In this document: piece after piece, positions 37,793 to 46,603 of the stretch
Position numbering within the stretch: position 1 is the first letter of the stretch
Layout: every line of letters starts with the position of its first letter
Assembly (NCBI GenBank): GCA_964399635.1
Contig: CAYNRU010000003.1
Location: 95,600 to 159,599 of the forward strand
Source of the DNA: UBA4615 sp964399635
Lineage (GTDB): Bacteria > Pseudomonadota > Gammaproteobacteria > Burkholderiales > Burkholderiaceae_E
Reading direction: 5' to 3'
Length of the DNA stretch: 64,000 bases
Notes under the pieces: model-generated
Databases searched by the model: none
What the model saw: the letters and a program-made list of their open reading frames with translations, nothing else
Told to the model about the DNA's origin: nothing
Position numbers and translations under genes: made by a program

Positions 37793-38834
37793 GTCGGCGT
37801 CGCGCACGGCGATGCTCGCCGCACCGCTCGCGGCGGTGGCCGCGACGCTCGCGGTCTGCGCGCTGCTGGTCGCGTGGGCTGGTGCACCGGTGGGGCGCAC
37901 CTACGCGCTGCTGTTCGAGGGGGCCTTCGGCTCGCGCTTCGCGCTCACCGAGACGCTGACGCGGGCCACGCCGCTGATGCTCACCGGGCTGGCTGCCGCG
38001 GTCGCGTTCCGCGCGCGCTTCTACAACATCGGCGCGGAGGGCCAGCTCTACCTCGGCGCGCTTGCCGCGGTCGCGGTCGGCGGTCTGCACGGGGGCGCCG
38101 CGTTCGAGGCGCCGATGCCGCTGCTGTTCGCGGCGATGATCGCCGCGGGCATGGCGGCGGGCGCGGCCCTGGTGCTCGGCCCGGCGCTGCTGCGCAGCCG
38201 CCTGGGCGTCGACGAGGTGGTCACCACGCTGCTGATGAACTTCATCGTGCTGCTGTTCGTCTCGTGGATGCTCGACGGCCCGATGAAGGATCCGGGCGCG
38301 ATGGGCTGGCCGCAGTCGGTGAGCCTCGATCCGGAACTGGAGTTCCCGCGGCTGCTCGAGAAGTCGCGGGTGCACGTCGGGCTGCTGATGGCGCTCGCTC
38401 TCGCGGTGCTCACCTGGGCGGTGCAGCGCTTCACCACCTGGGGCTTCGAATGGCGCGCTGTGGGCGCGAGTCCCGCCGCCGCGCGCTTCGCGGGCGTGCC
38501 GGTGGAACGCGCGGTGCTGCGCGCGGCGCTGATCTCCGGCGCCCTCGCGGGGCTGGCAGGCGTGTCCGAGGTGGCCGGGCGCACCAGCTACGTGACGCTC
38601 GACATGTCGCCCGGCTACGGTTACGCCGGCATCGTGATCGCGATGCTCGCCGCGCTTGGGCCCCTCGGGGTGGTGGCCGCCAGCGTGTTCGTCGCCGGCA
38701 TGCTGGTGGGCGCCGACAGCATGAGCCGCGCGGTCGCGGTGCCGAGCTACATCGCCGACGTGATCGTCGCGGTGGCGCTGATCACGATGCTGGTCGCGAC
38801 CTTGCTCACCCACTACCGGATCCGCAGGGGCTGA
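37773..38834 (+). CDS. ABC transporter permease 1 (nucleoside/BMP type)
   Basis: Inner-membrane permease of 353 residues, about nine hydrophobic segments, BPD_transp_2 family. The family segment VAFRARFYNIGAEGQLYLGA is present near residue 75, and GVDEVVTTLLMNFIVLLFVS near 150. The start overlaps the ATPase gene by 20 bases. The second permease starts two bases after its stop. The pair forms the heterodimeric channel of the importer. Confidence 0.9.
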   Translation: MRLERRESASRTAMLAAPLAAVAATLAVCALLVAWAGAPVGRTYALLFEGAFGSRFALTETLTRATPLMLTGLAAAVAFRARFYNIGAEGQLYLGALAAVAVGGLHGGAAFEAPMPLLFAAMIAAGMAAGAALVLGPALLRSRLGVDEVVTTLLMNFIVLLFVSWMLDGPMKDPGAMGWPQSVSLDPELEFPRLLEKSRVHVGLLMALALAVLTWAVQRFTTWGFEWRAVGASPAAARFAGVPVERAVLRAALISGALAGLAGVSEVAGRTSYVTLDMSPGYGYAGIVIAMLAALGPLGVVAASVFVAGMLVGADSMSRAVAVPSYIADVIVAVALITMLVATLLTHYRIRRG

Positions 38835-38836
38835 CG

Positions 38837-39787
38837 GTGCAGGCGGTCTCGGACGTCCTCGACATGATGATGCAGGCGAGCTTCTGGATCGCGGTGCTGC
38901 GCATCGCCACGCCGCTGATCCTCGGCACCCTCGGCGTGCTGCTGTGCGAGCGGGCGGGCGTGCTCAACCTGGGCATCGAGGGGATCATGGCGGCGGGCGC
39001 CTTCGCCGGCTGGTTCGCGGTGTGGCAGGGCGCGGGCCTGTGGGGCGGCGTGCTGGCCGCGGCGCTCACCGGCGCGGCCTTCGGGCTGCTGCACGGGTTC
39101 CTGACGGTGTCGCTCGCGCTGTCGCAGCACGTCTCGGGGCTGGGCATCACGATGCTCGCGACCAGCCTGTCCTACTACGCGTACCGGGTGAGCTTTCCCA
39201 AGGTCGCCACGCCGCCGACGATCGAGCCCTTCACGGGGCTTGGGGCGCCCTTCGATGCGATCCCGGTGATCGGCGAGGTGCTCGCCGCGCAGACGCCGCT
39301 CACCGTGCTCGCGCTCGCGATGGTGCCGGCGATCGGCTGGCTGCTGTATCGCACACCGGCGGGCCTCGCGCTGCGGATGGTCGGCGAGAACCCGGCTGCC
39401 GCCGAGAGCGCGGGCATCCCGGTGGCGGCGACCCGCATCGCCGCGATCGCGGCCGGCTCGGCGCTGATGGGCGTGGCCGGCTCCTTCCTCACGCTCGCCG
39501 CGTTCAACGCCTTCTTCTTCAACATGATCAACGGCCGCGGCTGGATCTGCGTGGCGCTGGTGGTGTTCGCGTCCTGGCGACCGGGCAAGGCGCTGGCCGG
39601 CGCGCTGCTGTTCGCGGGCTTCGATGCGATGCAGCTGCGCCTGCAGCAGGGCGCCGGCAGCGACATCCCCTACCAGCTGTGGCTGATGGTGCCCTACGTG
39701 CTGTCGATCGTCGCGCTGGTGTTCATGGCGCGCCGTGCCGCCTATCCGCAGGCCCTGATGAAGCCTTACCGCAAGGGAGAGCGCTGA
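38837..39787 (+). CDS. ABC transporter permease 2 (nucleoside/BMP type)
   Basis: Inner-membrane permease of 316 residues, BPD_transp_2 family, with about eight hydrophobic segments. The segment LCERAGVLNLGIEGIMAAGA near residue 38 is the counterpart of the NIGAEGQ motif of permease 1. The GTG at 38837 is chosen because it follows the previous stop by two bases; an in-frame ATG near 38861 is an alternative. The amidohydrolase follows five bases after the stop. Confidence 0.9.
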   Translation: MQAVSDVLDMMMQASFWIAVLRIATPLILGTLGVLLCERAGVLNLGIEGIMAAGAFAGWFAVWQGAGLWGGVLAAALTGAAFGLLHGFLTVSLALSQHVSGLGITMLATSLSYYAYRVSFPKVATPPTIEPFTGLGAPFDAIPVIGEVLAAQTPLTVLALAMVPAIGWLLYRTPAGLALRMVGENPAAAESAGIPVAATRIAAIAAGSALMGVAGSFLTLAAFNAFFFNMINGRGWICVALVVFASWRPGKALAGALLFAGFDAMQLRLQQGAGSDIPYQLWLMVPYVLSIVALVFMARRAAYPQALMKPYRKGER

Positions 39788-39791
39788 GCCC

Positions 39792-41141
39792 ATGTCCATT
39801 CCTCCGTTTGCCTCCGGCGCCGCCGCGTTCGACCTGATCGTGCGTCGCGCCACGCTGCCCGACGGGCGCACCGGCATCGACGTCGCCGTGCGTGGCGAGC
39901 GCATCGCGGCGGTCGCGCCGCATGCCGAGCTCGCTGCTGCGCATGCGGTGCGCGAGATCGACGCCGACGGGCTGCTGCTCGCACCGCCCTTCGTCGATGC
40001 GCACTTCCACATGGACGCGACGCTGTCGCTCGGCCTGCCCCGGCTCAACGAGTCGGGCACGCTGCTCGAGGGGATCGCTCTGTGGAGCGAGCTCAAGCCG
40101 CAGCTGGTGCAGGAGGCGATCGTCGAGCGCGCGCTGCGCTACTGCGACCAGGCGGTGGCGCGCGGGCTGCTCGCGGTGCGCAGCCACGTCGACACCTCCG
40201 ACCCGCGGCTGCTCGCGGTCGAGGCGCTGCTCGAGGTCAGGCGCCGCGTCGCGCCCTACCTCGACCTGCAGCTGGTCGCGTTCCCGCAGGACGGCGTGCT
40301 GCGCTACGACCCGCGCCGCGACGACCCGTCGTGCAGCGCGTCGGCGCTCGGGCTGCTGGAGCGCGCCCTCGACATGGGCGTCGAGGTGGTGGGCGGCATC
40401 CCGCACTTCGAGCGGACGATGGACGAGGGCCGCGAGTCGGTGCGCCTGCTGTGCGAGATCGCCGCGCGCCGCGGCCTGCGCGTCGACATGCACTGCGACG
40501 AGTCCGACGACCCGCTGTCGCGCCACGTCGAGACGCTGGCCTTCCACGCGCGGCGGCTCGGGCTGCAGGGCAGGGTGACCGGCTCGCACCTCACCTCGAT
40601 GCACTCGATGGACAACTACTACGTGTCCAAGCTGCTGCCGCTGATCGCCGAGGCGGGCCTGTCCGTGATCGCCAACCCGCTGATCAACATCACCCTGCAG
40701 GGCCGCCACGACACCTACCCGAAGCGCCGCGGCATGACGCGTGTGCCCGAGCTGATGGCCGCCGGCGTGCCGGTCGCCTTCGGCCACGACTGTGCGATGG
40801 ACCCCTGGTACCCGATGGGCTCCGGTGACATGCTGGAGGTCGCATCCATGGGTCTGCACGTCGCGCAGATGACCGGCCAGGCGGCGATGCGCGCCTGCTT
40901 CGAGGCGGTCACGACCGTGCCGGCCGCCATCCTCGGGCTCGAGGGCTACGGCATCGCGCCCGGCTGCCGGGCCGACATGGTGCTGCTGCAGGCGCGCGAC
41001 CCGGTCGAGGCGATCCGGCTGCGGCCGGCGCGGCTCGCGGTGCTGCGCGCGGGGCGGGTGGTGGCCGAGCAGCCGCCCGCGACCGCGCGGCTGCATCTCG
41101 AGGGCCGCCCGGCGAGCGTGGACTTCCTGCGGGTGCGCTGA
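39792..41141 (+). CDS. Cytosine deaminase-like amidohydrolase
   Basis: Metal-dependent hydrolase of 449 residues, CodA-like. Metal ligands are in DAHFHMDATL near residue 73, HCDESDDPLSRH near 235 and GHDCAMDPWYPMGSGDML near 330; a further histidine pair is in GSHLTSMHS. The HCDE-x-DD and GHD-x4-DPWYP patterns are those of cytosine/isoguanine deaminases. It lies four bases after the permease and is followed by upp, so deamination of an imported base to uracil is the natural reading. Isoguanine, creatinine or another cyclic amidine remain possible substrates. Confidence 0.85.
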   Translation: MSIPPFASGAAAFDLIVRRATLPDGRTGIDVAVRGERIAAVAPHAELAAAHAVREIDADGLLLAPPFVDAHFHMDATLSLGLPRLNESGTLLEGIALWSELKPQLVQEAIVERALRYCDQAVARGLLAVRSHVDTSDPRLLAVEALLEVRRRVAPYLDLQLVAFPQDGVLRYDPRRDDPSCSASALGLLERALDMGVEVVGGIPHFERTMDEGRESVRLLCEIAARRGLRVDMHCDESDDPLSRHVETLAFHARRLGLQGRVTGSHLTSMHSMDNYYVSKLLPLIAEAGLSVIANPLINITLQGRHDTYPKRRGMTRVPELMAAGVPVAFGHDCAMDPWYPMGSGDMLEVASMGLHVAQMTGQAAMRACFEAVTTVPAAILGLEGYGIAPGCRADMVLLQARDPVEAIRLRPARLAVLRAGRVVAEQPPATARLHLEGRPASVDFLRVR

Positions 41142-41292
41142 CAGGGCGGTCGGCTGCGGCCGCCGGGCCCGGGGCGATGGCCTGGCCGTGCGCGGGCCGA
41201 CGACGTCCTCCGGACGCCCGGCCGAGCGCGGCAGCAGGGCGGGGTCCCTGCGCTACACTGGGCCGGCAGCAATCTCGTGAGGCTGGCCGGCG

Positions 41293-41943
41293 ATGCGACA
41301 GGACCCCCGTTTTCCCACGCTCTTCATCCTCGATCACCCGCTGATCCAGCACAAGCTGTCCCACATGCGGGACAGGACCACCTCGACCCGGACCTTCCGG
41401 CAGCTGCTGCGCGAGCTCACGCTGCTGATGGGCTACGAGATCACGCGCGACCTGCCGATGACCACCCGGCCCATCGAGACACCGCTGTGCCCGATGGACG
41501 CGCCGGTGATCGCGGGCAAGAAGATCGCGGTCGTGCCGGTGCTGCGCGCGGGGCTCGGCATGGCCGAGGGTCTGATGGAGCTGATCCCGTCGGCACGCCA
41601 GGGCCACGTCGGCCTGTACCGCGGCGAGGACAAGCGTCCGGTCGAGTACTACGTGCGACTGCCCGAGATCGAAGGCCGCAGCTTCATCGTCTGCGATCCG
41701 ATGCTGGCCACCGGGCACTCGGGCGCGCATGCCGTGCAGACGCTGATCGATCGCGGCGTCCCGGCCTCCCAGATCCGCTTCCTCGCGCTGGTGGCCGCGC
41801 CCGAGGGCGTCACCGCGTTCGCGGCGATGCACCCGACGGTGCCGGTCTACGTCGCCTCGCTCGACAGCCACCTCGACGCGAACGCGTACATCGTGCCGGG
41901 CCTGGGGGACGCGGGCGACCGCATCTTCGGCACCAAGCACTGA
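41293..41943 (+). CDS. upp: Uracil phosphoribosyltransferase
   Basis: Salvages uracil with PRPP to UMP. The 216-residue product begins PRFPTLFILDHPLIQHKLSH and contains KKIAVVPVLRAGLGMAEGL, the PRPP-binding loop CDPMLATGHSGAHA and the uracil-binding C-terminus VPGLGDAGDRIFGT. The length is slightly above the usual 208. It lies 151 bases after the deaminase-like gene. A TACACT hexamer at 41254-41259 may give it its own promoter. It would complete a cytosine-to-UMP route with the upstream transporter and deaminase. Confidence 0.96.
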   Translation: MRQDPRFPTLFILDHPLIQHKLSHMRDRTTSTRTFRQLLRELTLLMGYEITRDLPMTTRPIETPLCPMDAPVIAGKKIAVVPVLRAGLGMAEGLMELIPSARQGHVGLYRGEDKRPVEYYVRLPEIEGRSFIVCDPMLATGHSGAHAVQTLIDRGVPASQIRFLALVAAPEGVTAFAAMHPTVPVYVASLDSHLDANAYIVPGLGDAGDRIFGTKH

Positions 41944-41985
41944 CGCCCGCGGCCTTGCGCCGGGTCGGAGCGTGCCGGTCGGTGT

Positions 41986-42007
41986 GCCCGGGGCCAGGCT
42001 CCCGGGC
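41986..42007. terminator. Possible terminator hairpin between convergent upp and SDR genes
   Basis: GCCCGGG (41986-41992) and CCCGGGC (42001-42007) form a 7-bp stem with an eight-base loop in the 69-base gap between two convergent genes. There is no T-run. Confidence 0.38.
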
Positions 42008-42012
42008 CACCC

Positions 42013-42774
42013 TCAGGGCATGTACTGCCCGCCGTTGACCTCGAGGATCTGCCCGGTCACGTAGCCCGACAGCCGGTCCGACGCGAAGTACACGAAGGCG
42101 CCGACGCACTCGTCGGCGCTTCCCAGACGCGCCATCGGGATGGTCAGTCGCATCGACTCGAGCTGCGCGGGCGTGGAGAACTTCTCGTGGAAGGGCGTGG
42201 TGATCACGCCCGGCGACACCGCGTTGACGCGGATGCTGGACCCGGCCAGCTCCTTGGCGAGCCCGTGGGTCACCGTGCTGATGAAGCCCTTGGAGCCGGC
42301 GTAGATCGCCGCGCCCGGGCCGCCGCCGTGGCGGGCCGCCACCGAGGTCACGAAGATCACGTTGCCCGAGCCCTGTGCGCGCATCGTCGGCACTGCGGCG
42401 GCCGTGGCGGCGAGCGCCGAGCGCACGTTGAGGTCGACCACGTCGTCGAAGATCGCGTCGTCGAAGGCCTCGATCGGGACGCGCCGCACCAGCGCCCCCG
42501 CGTTGTTGACCAGGATGTCGATGCGCCCGAACTTCGCGATGGTGTCGGCCACCACCTGGCGCATCGCGGCCGAGGAGTGGGCGTCGGCGCGCAGCGTCAC
42601 CGCCTCGCTGCCGGCGGCGCGGATGTCGGCGGCCACCTGCTCGGCGGCCTCGCCGCTTGCGAAGTAGTGCACCGCCACCTTCGCACCGAGTCGGCCGAAC
42701 TCGCGGGCCACCGCGGCGCCGATGCCGGTGGAGCCGCCGGTCACCAGCGCGACCTTGCCTTTCAGATCATCCAT
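42013..42774 (-). CDS. SDR family oxidoreductase (FabG-like), Tct operon
   Basis: Classical short-chain dehydrogenase of 253 residues. The cofactor motif is VTGGSTGIGAAVA, with LVNNAGA further on. The catalytic serine is in FVTSVAARHG and the Y-x-x-x-K pair is in IYAGSKGF. Its start overlaps the 3' end of tctA by 8 bases, so it belongs to the tctC-tctB-tctA transcript. It may reduce or oxidise the compound carried by the transporter. The substrate is unknown. Confidence 0.9.
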   Translation of the reverse strand: MDDLKGKVALVTGGSTGIGAAVAREFGRLGAKVAVHYFASGEAAEQVAADIRAAGSEAVTLRADAHSSAAMRQVVADTIAKFGRIDILVNNAGALVRRVPIEAFDDAIFDDVVDLNVRSALAATAAAVPTMRAQGSGNVIFVTSVAARHGGGPGAAIYAGSKGFISTVTHGLAKELAGSSIRVNAVSPGVITTPFHEKFSTPAQLESMRLTIPMARLGSADECVGAFVYFASDRLSGYVTGQILEVNGGQYMP

Positions 42775-44263
42775 GGACTGTCCTGTTCAGAGAAGCCTTG
42801 ACCGATTTGGCGATCCACCATGCCCAGATCGCCAGCGTGACCACGCCCAGCACGCCTGCGATCGGCCGCTCGAAGAACGCCAGCAGGCGCCCGTCGGCCT
42901 TGATCAGCGAGCTGAAGAAGTGCTCCTCGAGCATCGTGCCCAGCACGACGCCCAGGATGGTGGGGGCGACCGGAAAGCCCCAGCGCTCCATGAAGAACGC
43001 GATCATGCCCGACACCGCCATCACCACCACGCCGAACATGCTGTTGTTGATCGCGAAGCTGCCCACGATGCAGAACAGCAGGATGATCGGCATCAGGATC
43101 TCGCCCGGGATCCGCAGCAGCTGCTTGGCCGCCTTGATCGCCGCCCAGCCCAGCGGCAGCATCAGCAGCTGCGCGAGGATGAAGACGATGAAGACCGCGT
43201 AGATGTTCTGCGGGTTGTCGACGAACAGCGTCGGCCCCGGGTTCATGTTCTTCAGGTAGAGCACGCCGATCGCGATCGCGGTGATCGAGTCGCCGGGGAT
43301 GCCGAACACCAGCGCCGGGATCCACGCGCCGCCGAGCGCGGAGTTGTTGGCCGCGCCCGACTCGACGATGCCCTCGACGTGGCCGGTGCCGAACTTCTCC
43401 GGCTCCTTGGAGAACTTCTTGGACACGCCGTACGACATCCACGCCGCGATGTCGGCGCCCGCGCCGGGCAGCGCGCCCACGATGGTGCCGAGCGCCGAGC
43501 CGCGCAGCAGCTGGACCGGGTACTTCTTGATCAGCGTCCACATCCCGGTAAACACGCTGCCGAAGGGCCGGTCGGTGCCGATCACCGGCCGCGTCACCTG
43601 TGCCGAGTAGCGCAGGATCTCCGAGATCGCGAACATGCCGATCATCAGCGGGATCAGCGGGATGCCGCCGAGCAGGTCGGGGCTGCCGAAGGTGTAGCGC
43701 GGGTGCGCTGCCGGGTTCTCGAGCCCCACCACCGACACCAGCAGGCCCAGCAGCAGCGACACGCAGCCCTTCAGCGGGTCGGTGCCGGCGATGAAGATGG
43801 CGCAGGTGAAGCCCAGCATCACCAGCCAGAAGTACTCGTAGGAGCTGAACTTCAGCGCGACCTCGGCGAGCGCCGGCGCCGCGACGATCAGCACCAGGGT
43901 CCCGAAGATGCCGCCCAGCACCGAGAACACCAGGCCCGAGCCGAGCGCGATCTCGGCCTTGCCCTGGCGCGTGAGCAGGTAGGCCTCGTCGGTGTAGGCC
44001 GCCGACGCGGGCGTGCCCGGCATGCGCAGCAGCGCGCTCGGGATGTCGCCCGAGAAGATCGCCATCGCGGTCGCGGTGACGATCGCCGCCACCGCCGGGA
44101 TCGGCGGCATGAAGAAGGTGACCGGCACGAGCAGCGCGGTCGCCATCGTGGCGGTCAGGCCAGGGATCGCACCGACGAACAGGCCGTAGATCGCCGACAG
44201 CAGGATGACGAGCAGGACGTAGGGCTGGAACACCAGCCCGAAGGCGGCGACGATCGGGTCCAT
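42767..44263 (-). CDS. tctA: Tripartite tricarboxylate transporter, large permease TctA
   Basis: Inner-membrane protein of 498 residues with about 12 hydrophobic segments. TctA signatures include VGAIPGLTATMATALLVP near residue 31, PSALLRMPGTPASAAYTDEAY, GTIVGALPGAGADIAAWMSYG and ESGAANNSALGGAWIPALVFGIPGDS (in part). It works with TctB and TctC in sodium-linked uptake of a carboxylate. It follows tctB by 28 bases. Confidence 0.95.
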   Translation of the reverse strand: MDPIVAAFGLVFQPYVLLVILLSAIYGLFVGAIPGLTATMATALLVPVTFFMPPIPAVAAIVTATAMAIFSGDIPSALLRMPGTPASAAYTDEAYLLTRQGKAEIALGSGLVFSVLGGIFGTLVLIVAAPALAEVALKFSSYEYFWLVMLGFTCAIFIAGTDPLKGCVSLLLGLLVSVVGLENPAAHPRYTFGSPDLLGGIPLIPLMIGMFAISEILRYSAQVTRPVIGTDRPFGSVFTGMWTLIKKYPVQLLRGSALGTIVGALPGAGADIAAWMSYGVSKKFSKEPEKFGTGHVEGIVESGAANNSALGGAWIPALVFGIPGDSITAIAIGVLYLKNMNPGPTLFVDNPQNIYAVFIVFILAQLLMLPLGWAAIKAAKQLLRIPGEILMPIILLFCIVGSFAINNSMFGVVVMAVSGMIAFFMERWGFPVAPTILGVVLGTMLEEHFFSSLIKADGRLLAFFERPIAGVLGVVTLAIWAWWIAKSVKASLNRTVHG

Positions 44264-44291
44264 CGGGTCCTCGGGGGCGCGGCGCCCCGCC

Positions 44292-44792
44292 TCAGTACAG
44301 CACGGGCACGAGGCCCCAGGGCAGCGGGACTTTCAGGAGCTTGTAGAAGGCGAGGTGCACGACCGCCGTGGCCAGCAGCGACCAGCCGATCGCGGGCAGC
44401 CACTTCACGCGCAGCGACACCTGCGCGATCAGCAGCGACACCGGCGCCACCAGCAGGTAGCCGAGCGTGTCGGCCGCGACGATGTAGAGCGCGATCGCGG
44501 CGAGGATGCCCAGCGCCGGCGCGATCCGCTCGCCCGACTCGTCCGGCGCGGGCAGGTCGGGCAGCAGCGGGTTGTGGGTCGCCGGCGCCGCTGGCGCCGC
44601 GTACCGCGCCGCCGACCAGCTGCGCAGCACCAGCAGCAGGCCGCACAGGAGCAGCGCCGCCCCGATGATCAGGGGCAGCGTCGACGCGCCGAGCTTCTGG
44701 CCGGGTACGTTGGGAAAGCTGCTCGAGGACCACAGCACCGCGACGGCGAGCGCCGCGATCCCCGTGCCGACCCAGCGGTCGACCTGTTGCAT
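44292..44792 (-). CDS. tctB: Tripartite tricarboxylate transporter, small permease TctB
   Basis: Small membrane protein of 166 residues with four hydrophobic segments (near 10-28, 38-58, 88-120 and 130-150), the TctB pattern. The segment FPNVPGQKLGASTLPLIIG near residue 27 is typical. It lies between tctC and tctA, 28 bases from each. Confidence 0.9.
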   Translation of the reverse strand: MQQVDRWVGTGIAALAVAVLWSSSSFPNVPGQKLGASTLPLIIGAALLLCGLLLVLRSWSAARYAAPAAPATHNPLLPDLPAPDESGERIAPALGILAAIALYIVAADTLGYLLVAPVSLLIAQVSLRVKWLPAIGWSLLATAVVHLAFYKLLKVPLPWGLVPVLY

Positions 44793-44820
44793 GCTCAGTG
44801 CCTCCCGGCGCGTGGCGAGC

Positions 44821-45798
44821 TCACTTGACGATGCCGACCGCGGTCATCACTTTCTTCATGTCCTCGTCGCCGCGGGCCATGAACTTGCCGAACTCCTCGC
44901 CGTTGCCCCACAGGACGCCGAAGCCGCGCTGCGACATGAAGTCCTTGAACTCCTTGCTGTCCCAGACCTTCTTGACCGCGCTCTCCAGGCGCACGCGCAC
45001 GTCGTTCGGGATGCCCTTGGGGGCTGCGATGCCGCGCCACGCGCCGGTGGCCCAGCCCGAGCCCGTCGCTTCCTTCAGGGTCGGCACGTTCGGGTAGAGG
45101 TCGGCGCGCTTGGCATCCATCACCGCGAGCGAGCGCACCTTGCCGGCGTCGATCAGCGAGCGCGCCTCGGGCAGCGAGCAGGGTGCGAACTCGACGCCGC
45201 CCGCCACCAGGTCCTGCAGCCCGGGGGCCGCGCCGTTGGACGGTACCCAGGGCACCGAGGCCGGGTCGATCTTCATGTCGGCGAGCATGCCGGCGAGCGC
45301 GAGGTGCCAGATGCCGCCCTGACCGGTGCCCGAGGCCTTGAACTTGCCGGGATTCGCCTTGATCGCGGCGAGCACGTCGTTCATCGACTTGTAGGGCGAG
45401 TCCGCGCGCACCTGGAAGCCGGCCGGGTCGAGGTTCACCAGCGCGATCGGCGTGTAGCTCGACGGGTTCAGATCCGTGAGCTTCTGGTGATGCATCATCG
45501 TGATCTCGACCGTGATCATGCCGATCGTGTAGCCGTCGGGCGCGGAGGCCGCGATCGCCTGGTGGCCCACCACGCCCGAGCCGCCGGTGCGGTTCACGAC
45601 GTTCACCGGCTGGCCGAGTTCCTTCTCGAGCAGGCTGCCGATGATCCGTGCGGTGGCGTCGGTGCCGCCGCCCGCGCCCCAGGGCACGATCATCGTGATC
45701 GGACGGTTCGGGAAGGCCTGCGCGAAGGCGGAGGCCGATGCTGCGAGGGCGAGGCCCACTGCGGCCGTCTTGAGCAGGCGTGACAGGGGTCGGATCAT
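44821..45798 (-). CDS. tctC: Tripartite tricarboxylate transporter substrate-binding protein TctC (Bug family)
   Basis: Periplasmic Bug-type receptor of 325 residues. The signal peptide runs from MIRPLSRLLKTAAVGLALA to a cleavage site after AFA/QA near residue 26. Family segments are FPNRPITMIVPWGAGGGTD, VVNRTGGSGVVGHQAIAASAPDGYT in part, and PKGIPNDVRVRLESAVKK. A GAGGAG site just upstream supports the ATG at 45798. Bug proteins bind diverse carboxylates and aromatic acids; the ligand here is not known. Confidence 0.92.
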   Translation of the reverse strand: MIRPLSRLLKTAAVGLALAASASAFAQAFPNRPITMIVPWGAGGGTDATARIIGSLLEKELGQPVNVVNRTGGSGVVGHQAIAASAPDGYTIGMITVEITMMHHQKLTDLNPSSYTPIALVNLDPAGFQVRADSPYKSMNDVLAAIKANPGKFKASGTGQGGIWHLALAGMLADMKIDPASVPWVPSNGAAPGLQDLVAGGVEFAPCSLPEARSLIDAGKVRSLAVMDAKRADLYPNVPTLKEATGSGWATGAWRGIAAPKGIPNDVRVRLESAVKKVWDSKEFKDFMSQRGFGVLWGNGEEFGKFMARGDEDMKKVMTAVGIVK

Positions 45799-46059
45799 GT
45801 CGGTCTCCTCCATGTGTGCCGCATCGCGAGGAGGCGGCGGTTTCGTTTTGTGTGAGCGCGGATTCTGTGCGCCGCACCCGCATGCGTCAAGCTGGCCTGG
45901 GGCGCTGGGGGCACGACGCGGGCCGATCCGACGCGCCGCCGGCGGCATGGCTCGCCCTAATCCCGCGCCGCCGTCTACAATGAGGCTCCATCGTGATGCC
46001 ACCGCGGTCGGTGCGCGCGGCCCCGAGGTCGTCCGCGCCCCCTCCCGACGACACTTCTC
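45799..46059. other. Divergent gap between tctC and the Hfq-related gene
   Basis: This 261-base region holds the tctC ribosome-binding site at its left end. TACAAT at 45976-45981 is a good -10 for the Hfq-related gene about 80 bases downstream, without a clear -35. No gene was found here. Confidence 0.45.
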
Positions 46060-46563
46060 TTGAAACAGCCCCCGGTCGATCCCAAGAGTCGACAGTTTCT
46101 GCAGCTCAACCGCTTCCGGCGCGAGCGCACGCTGATCCACGTCTACCTGCTGAGCGGGACGCGTTTCACCGGCAGGATCCGCTCGTTCGACGTGCACACG
46201 CTGCTGCTCGAGACGCAGCACGGCGAGATGGTGATCTACGGCCACGCCATCAGCACGATCGAGCCCGCGGTGGGCGTGCGCGGACGGCGTCCAGGCGGCC
46301 CGCCCCGGCGCGACGAGCAGGGCGGCCCGCCCCGGCGCGAGGACGGCGGCTGGCGCCGCGACGGCGACGGCCCCGCGCAGGAGCGCCACGACGCGTCCGG
46401 CCGCCTGCCCGCCGATGCCGGCGATCCGGACGTCGAGCTGCCGGCGCCTCGCGAGGCGCGCCCGGCCCCGCCCACCGTGACGATCGTGCGGCGTCGTTCG
46501 CGTCTCGCGCCGCGCCCGGGCGGCGCGACACCGGACGCGGGCGGCACCGACACCGCCGAGTAG
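46060..46563 (+). CDS. Hfq-related RNA-binding protein with long arginine/proline-rich tail
   Basis: Sm-fold protein of 167 residues, translated from TTG. Residues 12-69 align with Hfq: LNRFRRER (the rim motif R-R-E-R is kept), HVYLLSGTRFTGRIRSFD and the Sm2-like motif VIYGHAISTIEP. Relative to E. coli Hfq, the proximal-face residues differ: Q41 and F42 become V45 and H46, and K56 becomes G61, while Y55 and H57 are kept. The last 95 residues are disordered, with a repeated GGPPRRDEQ / GGPPRREDG unit. It is probably a paralogue beside a canonical Hfq elsewhere; its RNA targets are unknown. Confidence 0.85.
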   Translation: MKQPPVDPKSRQFLQLNRFRRERTLIHVYLLSGTRFTGRIRSFDVHTLLLETQHGEMVIYGHAISTIEPAVGVRGRRPGGPPRRDEQGGPPRREDGGWRRDGDGPAQERHDASGRLPADAGDPDVELPAPREARPAPPTVTIVRRRSRLAPRPGGATPDAGGTDTAE

Positions 46564-46603
46564 GGCAGGGCGACGCCGCGTCGGCGCCGTCCGGGGTCCG
46601 CGC

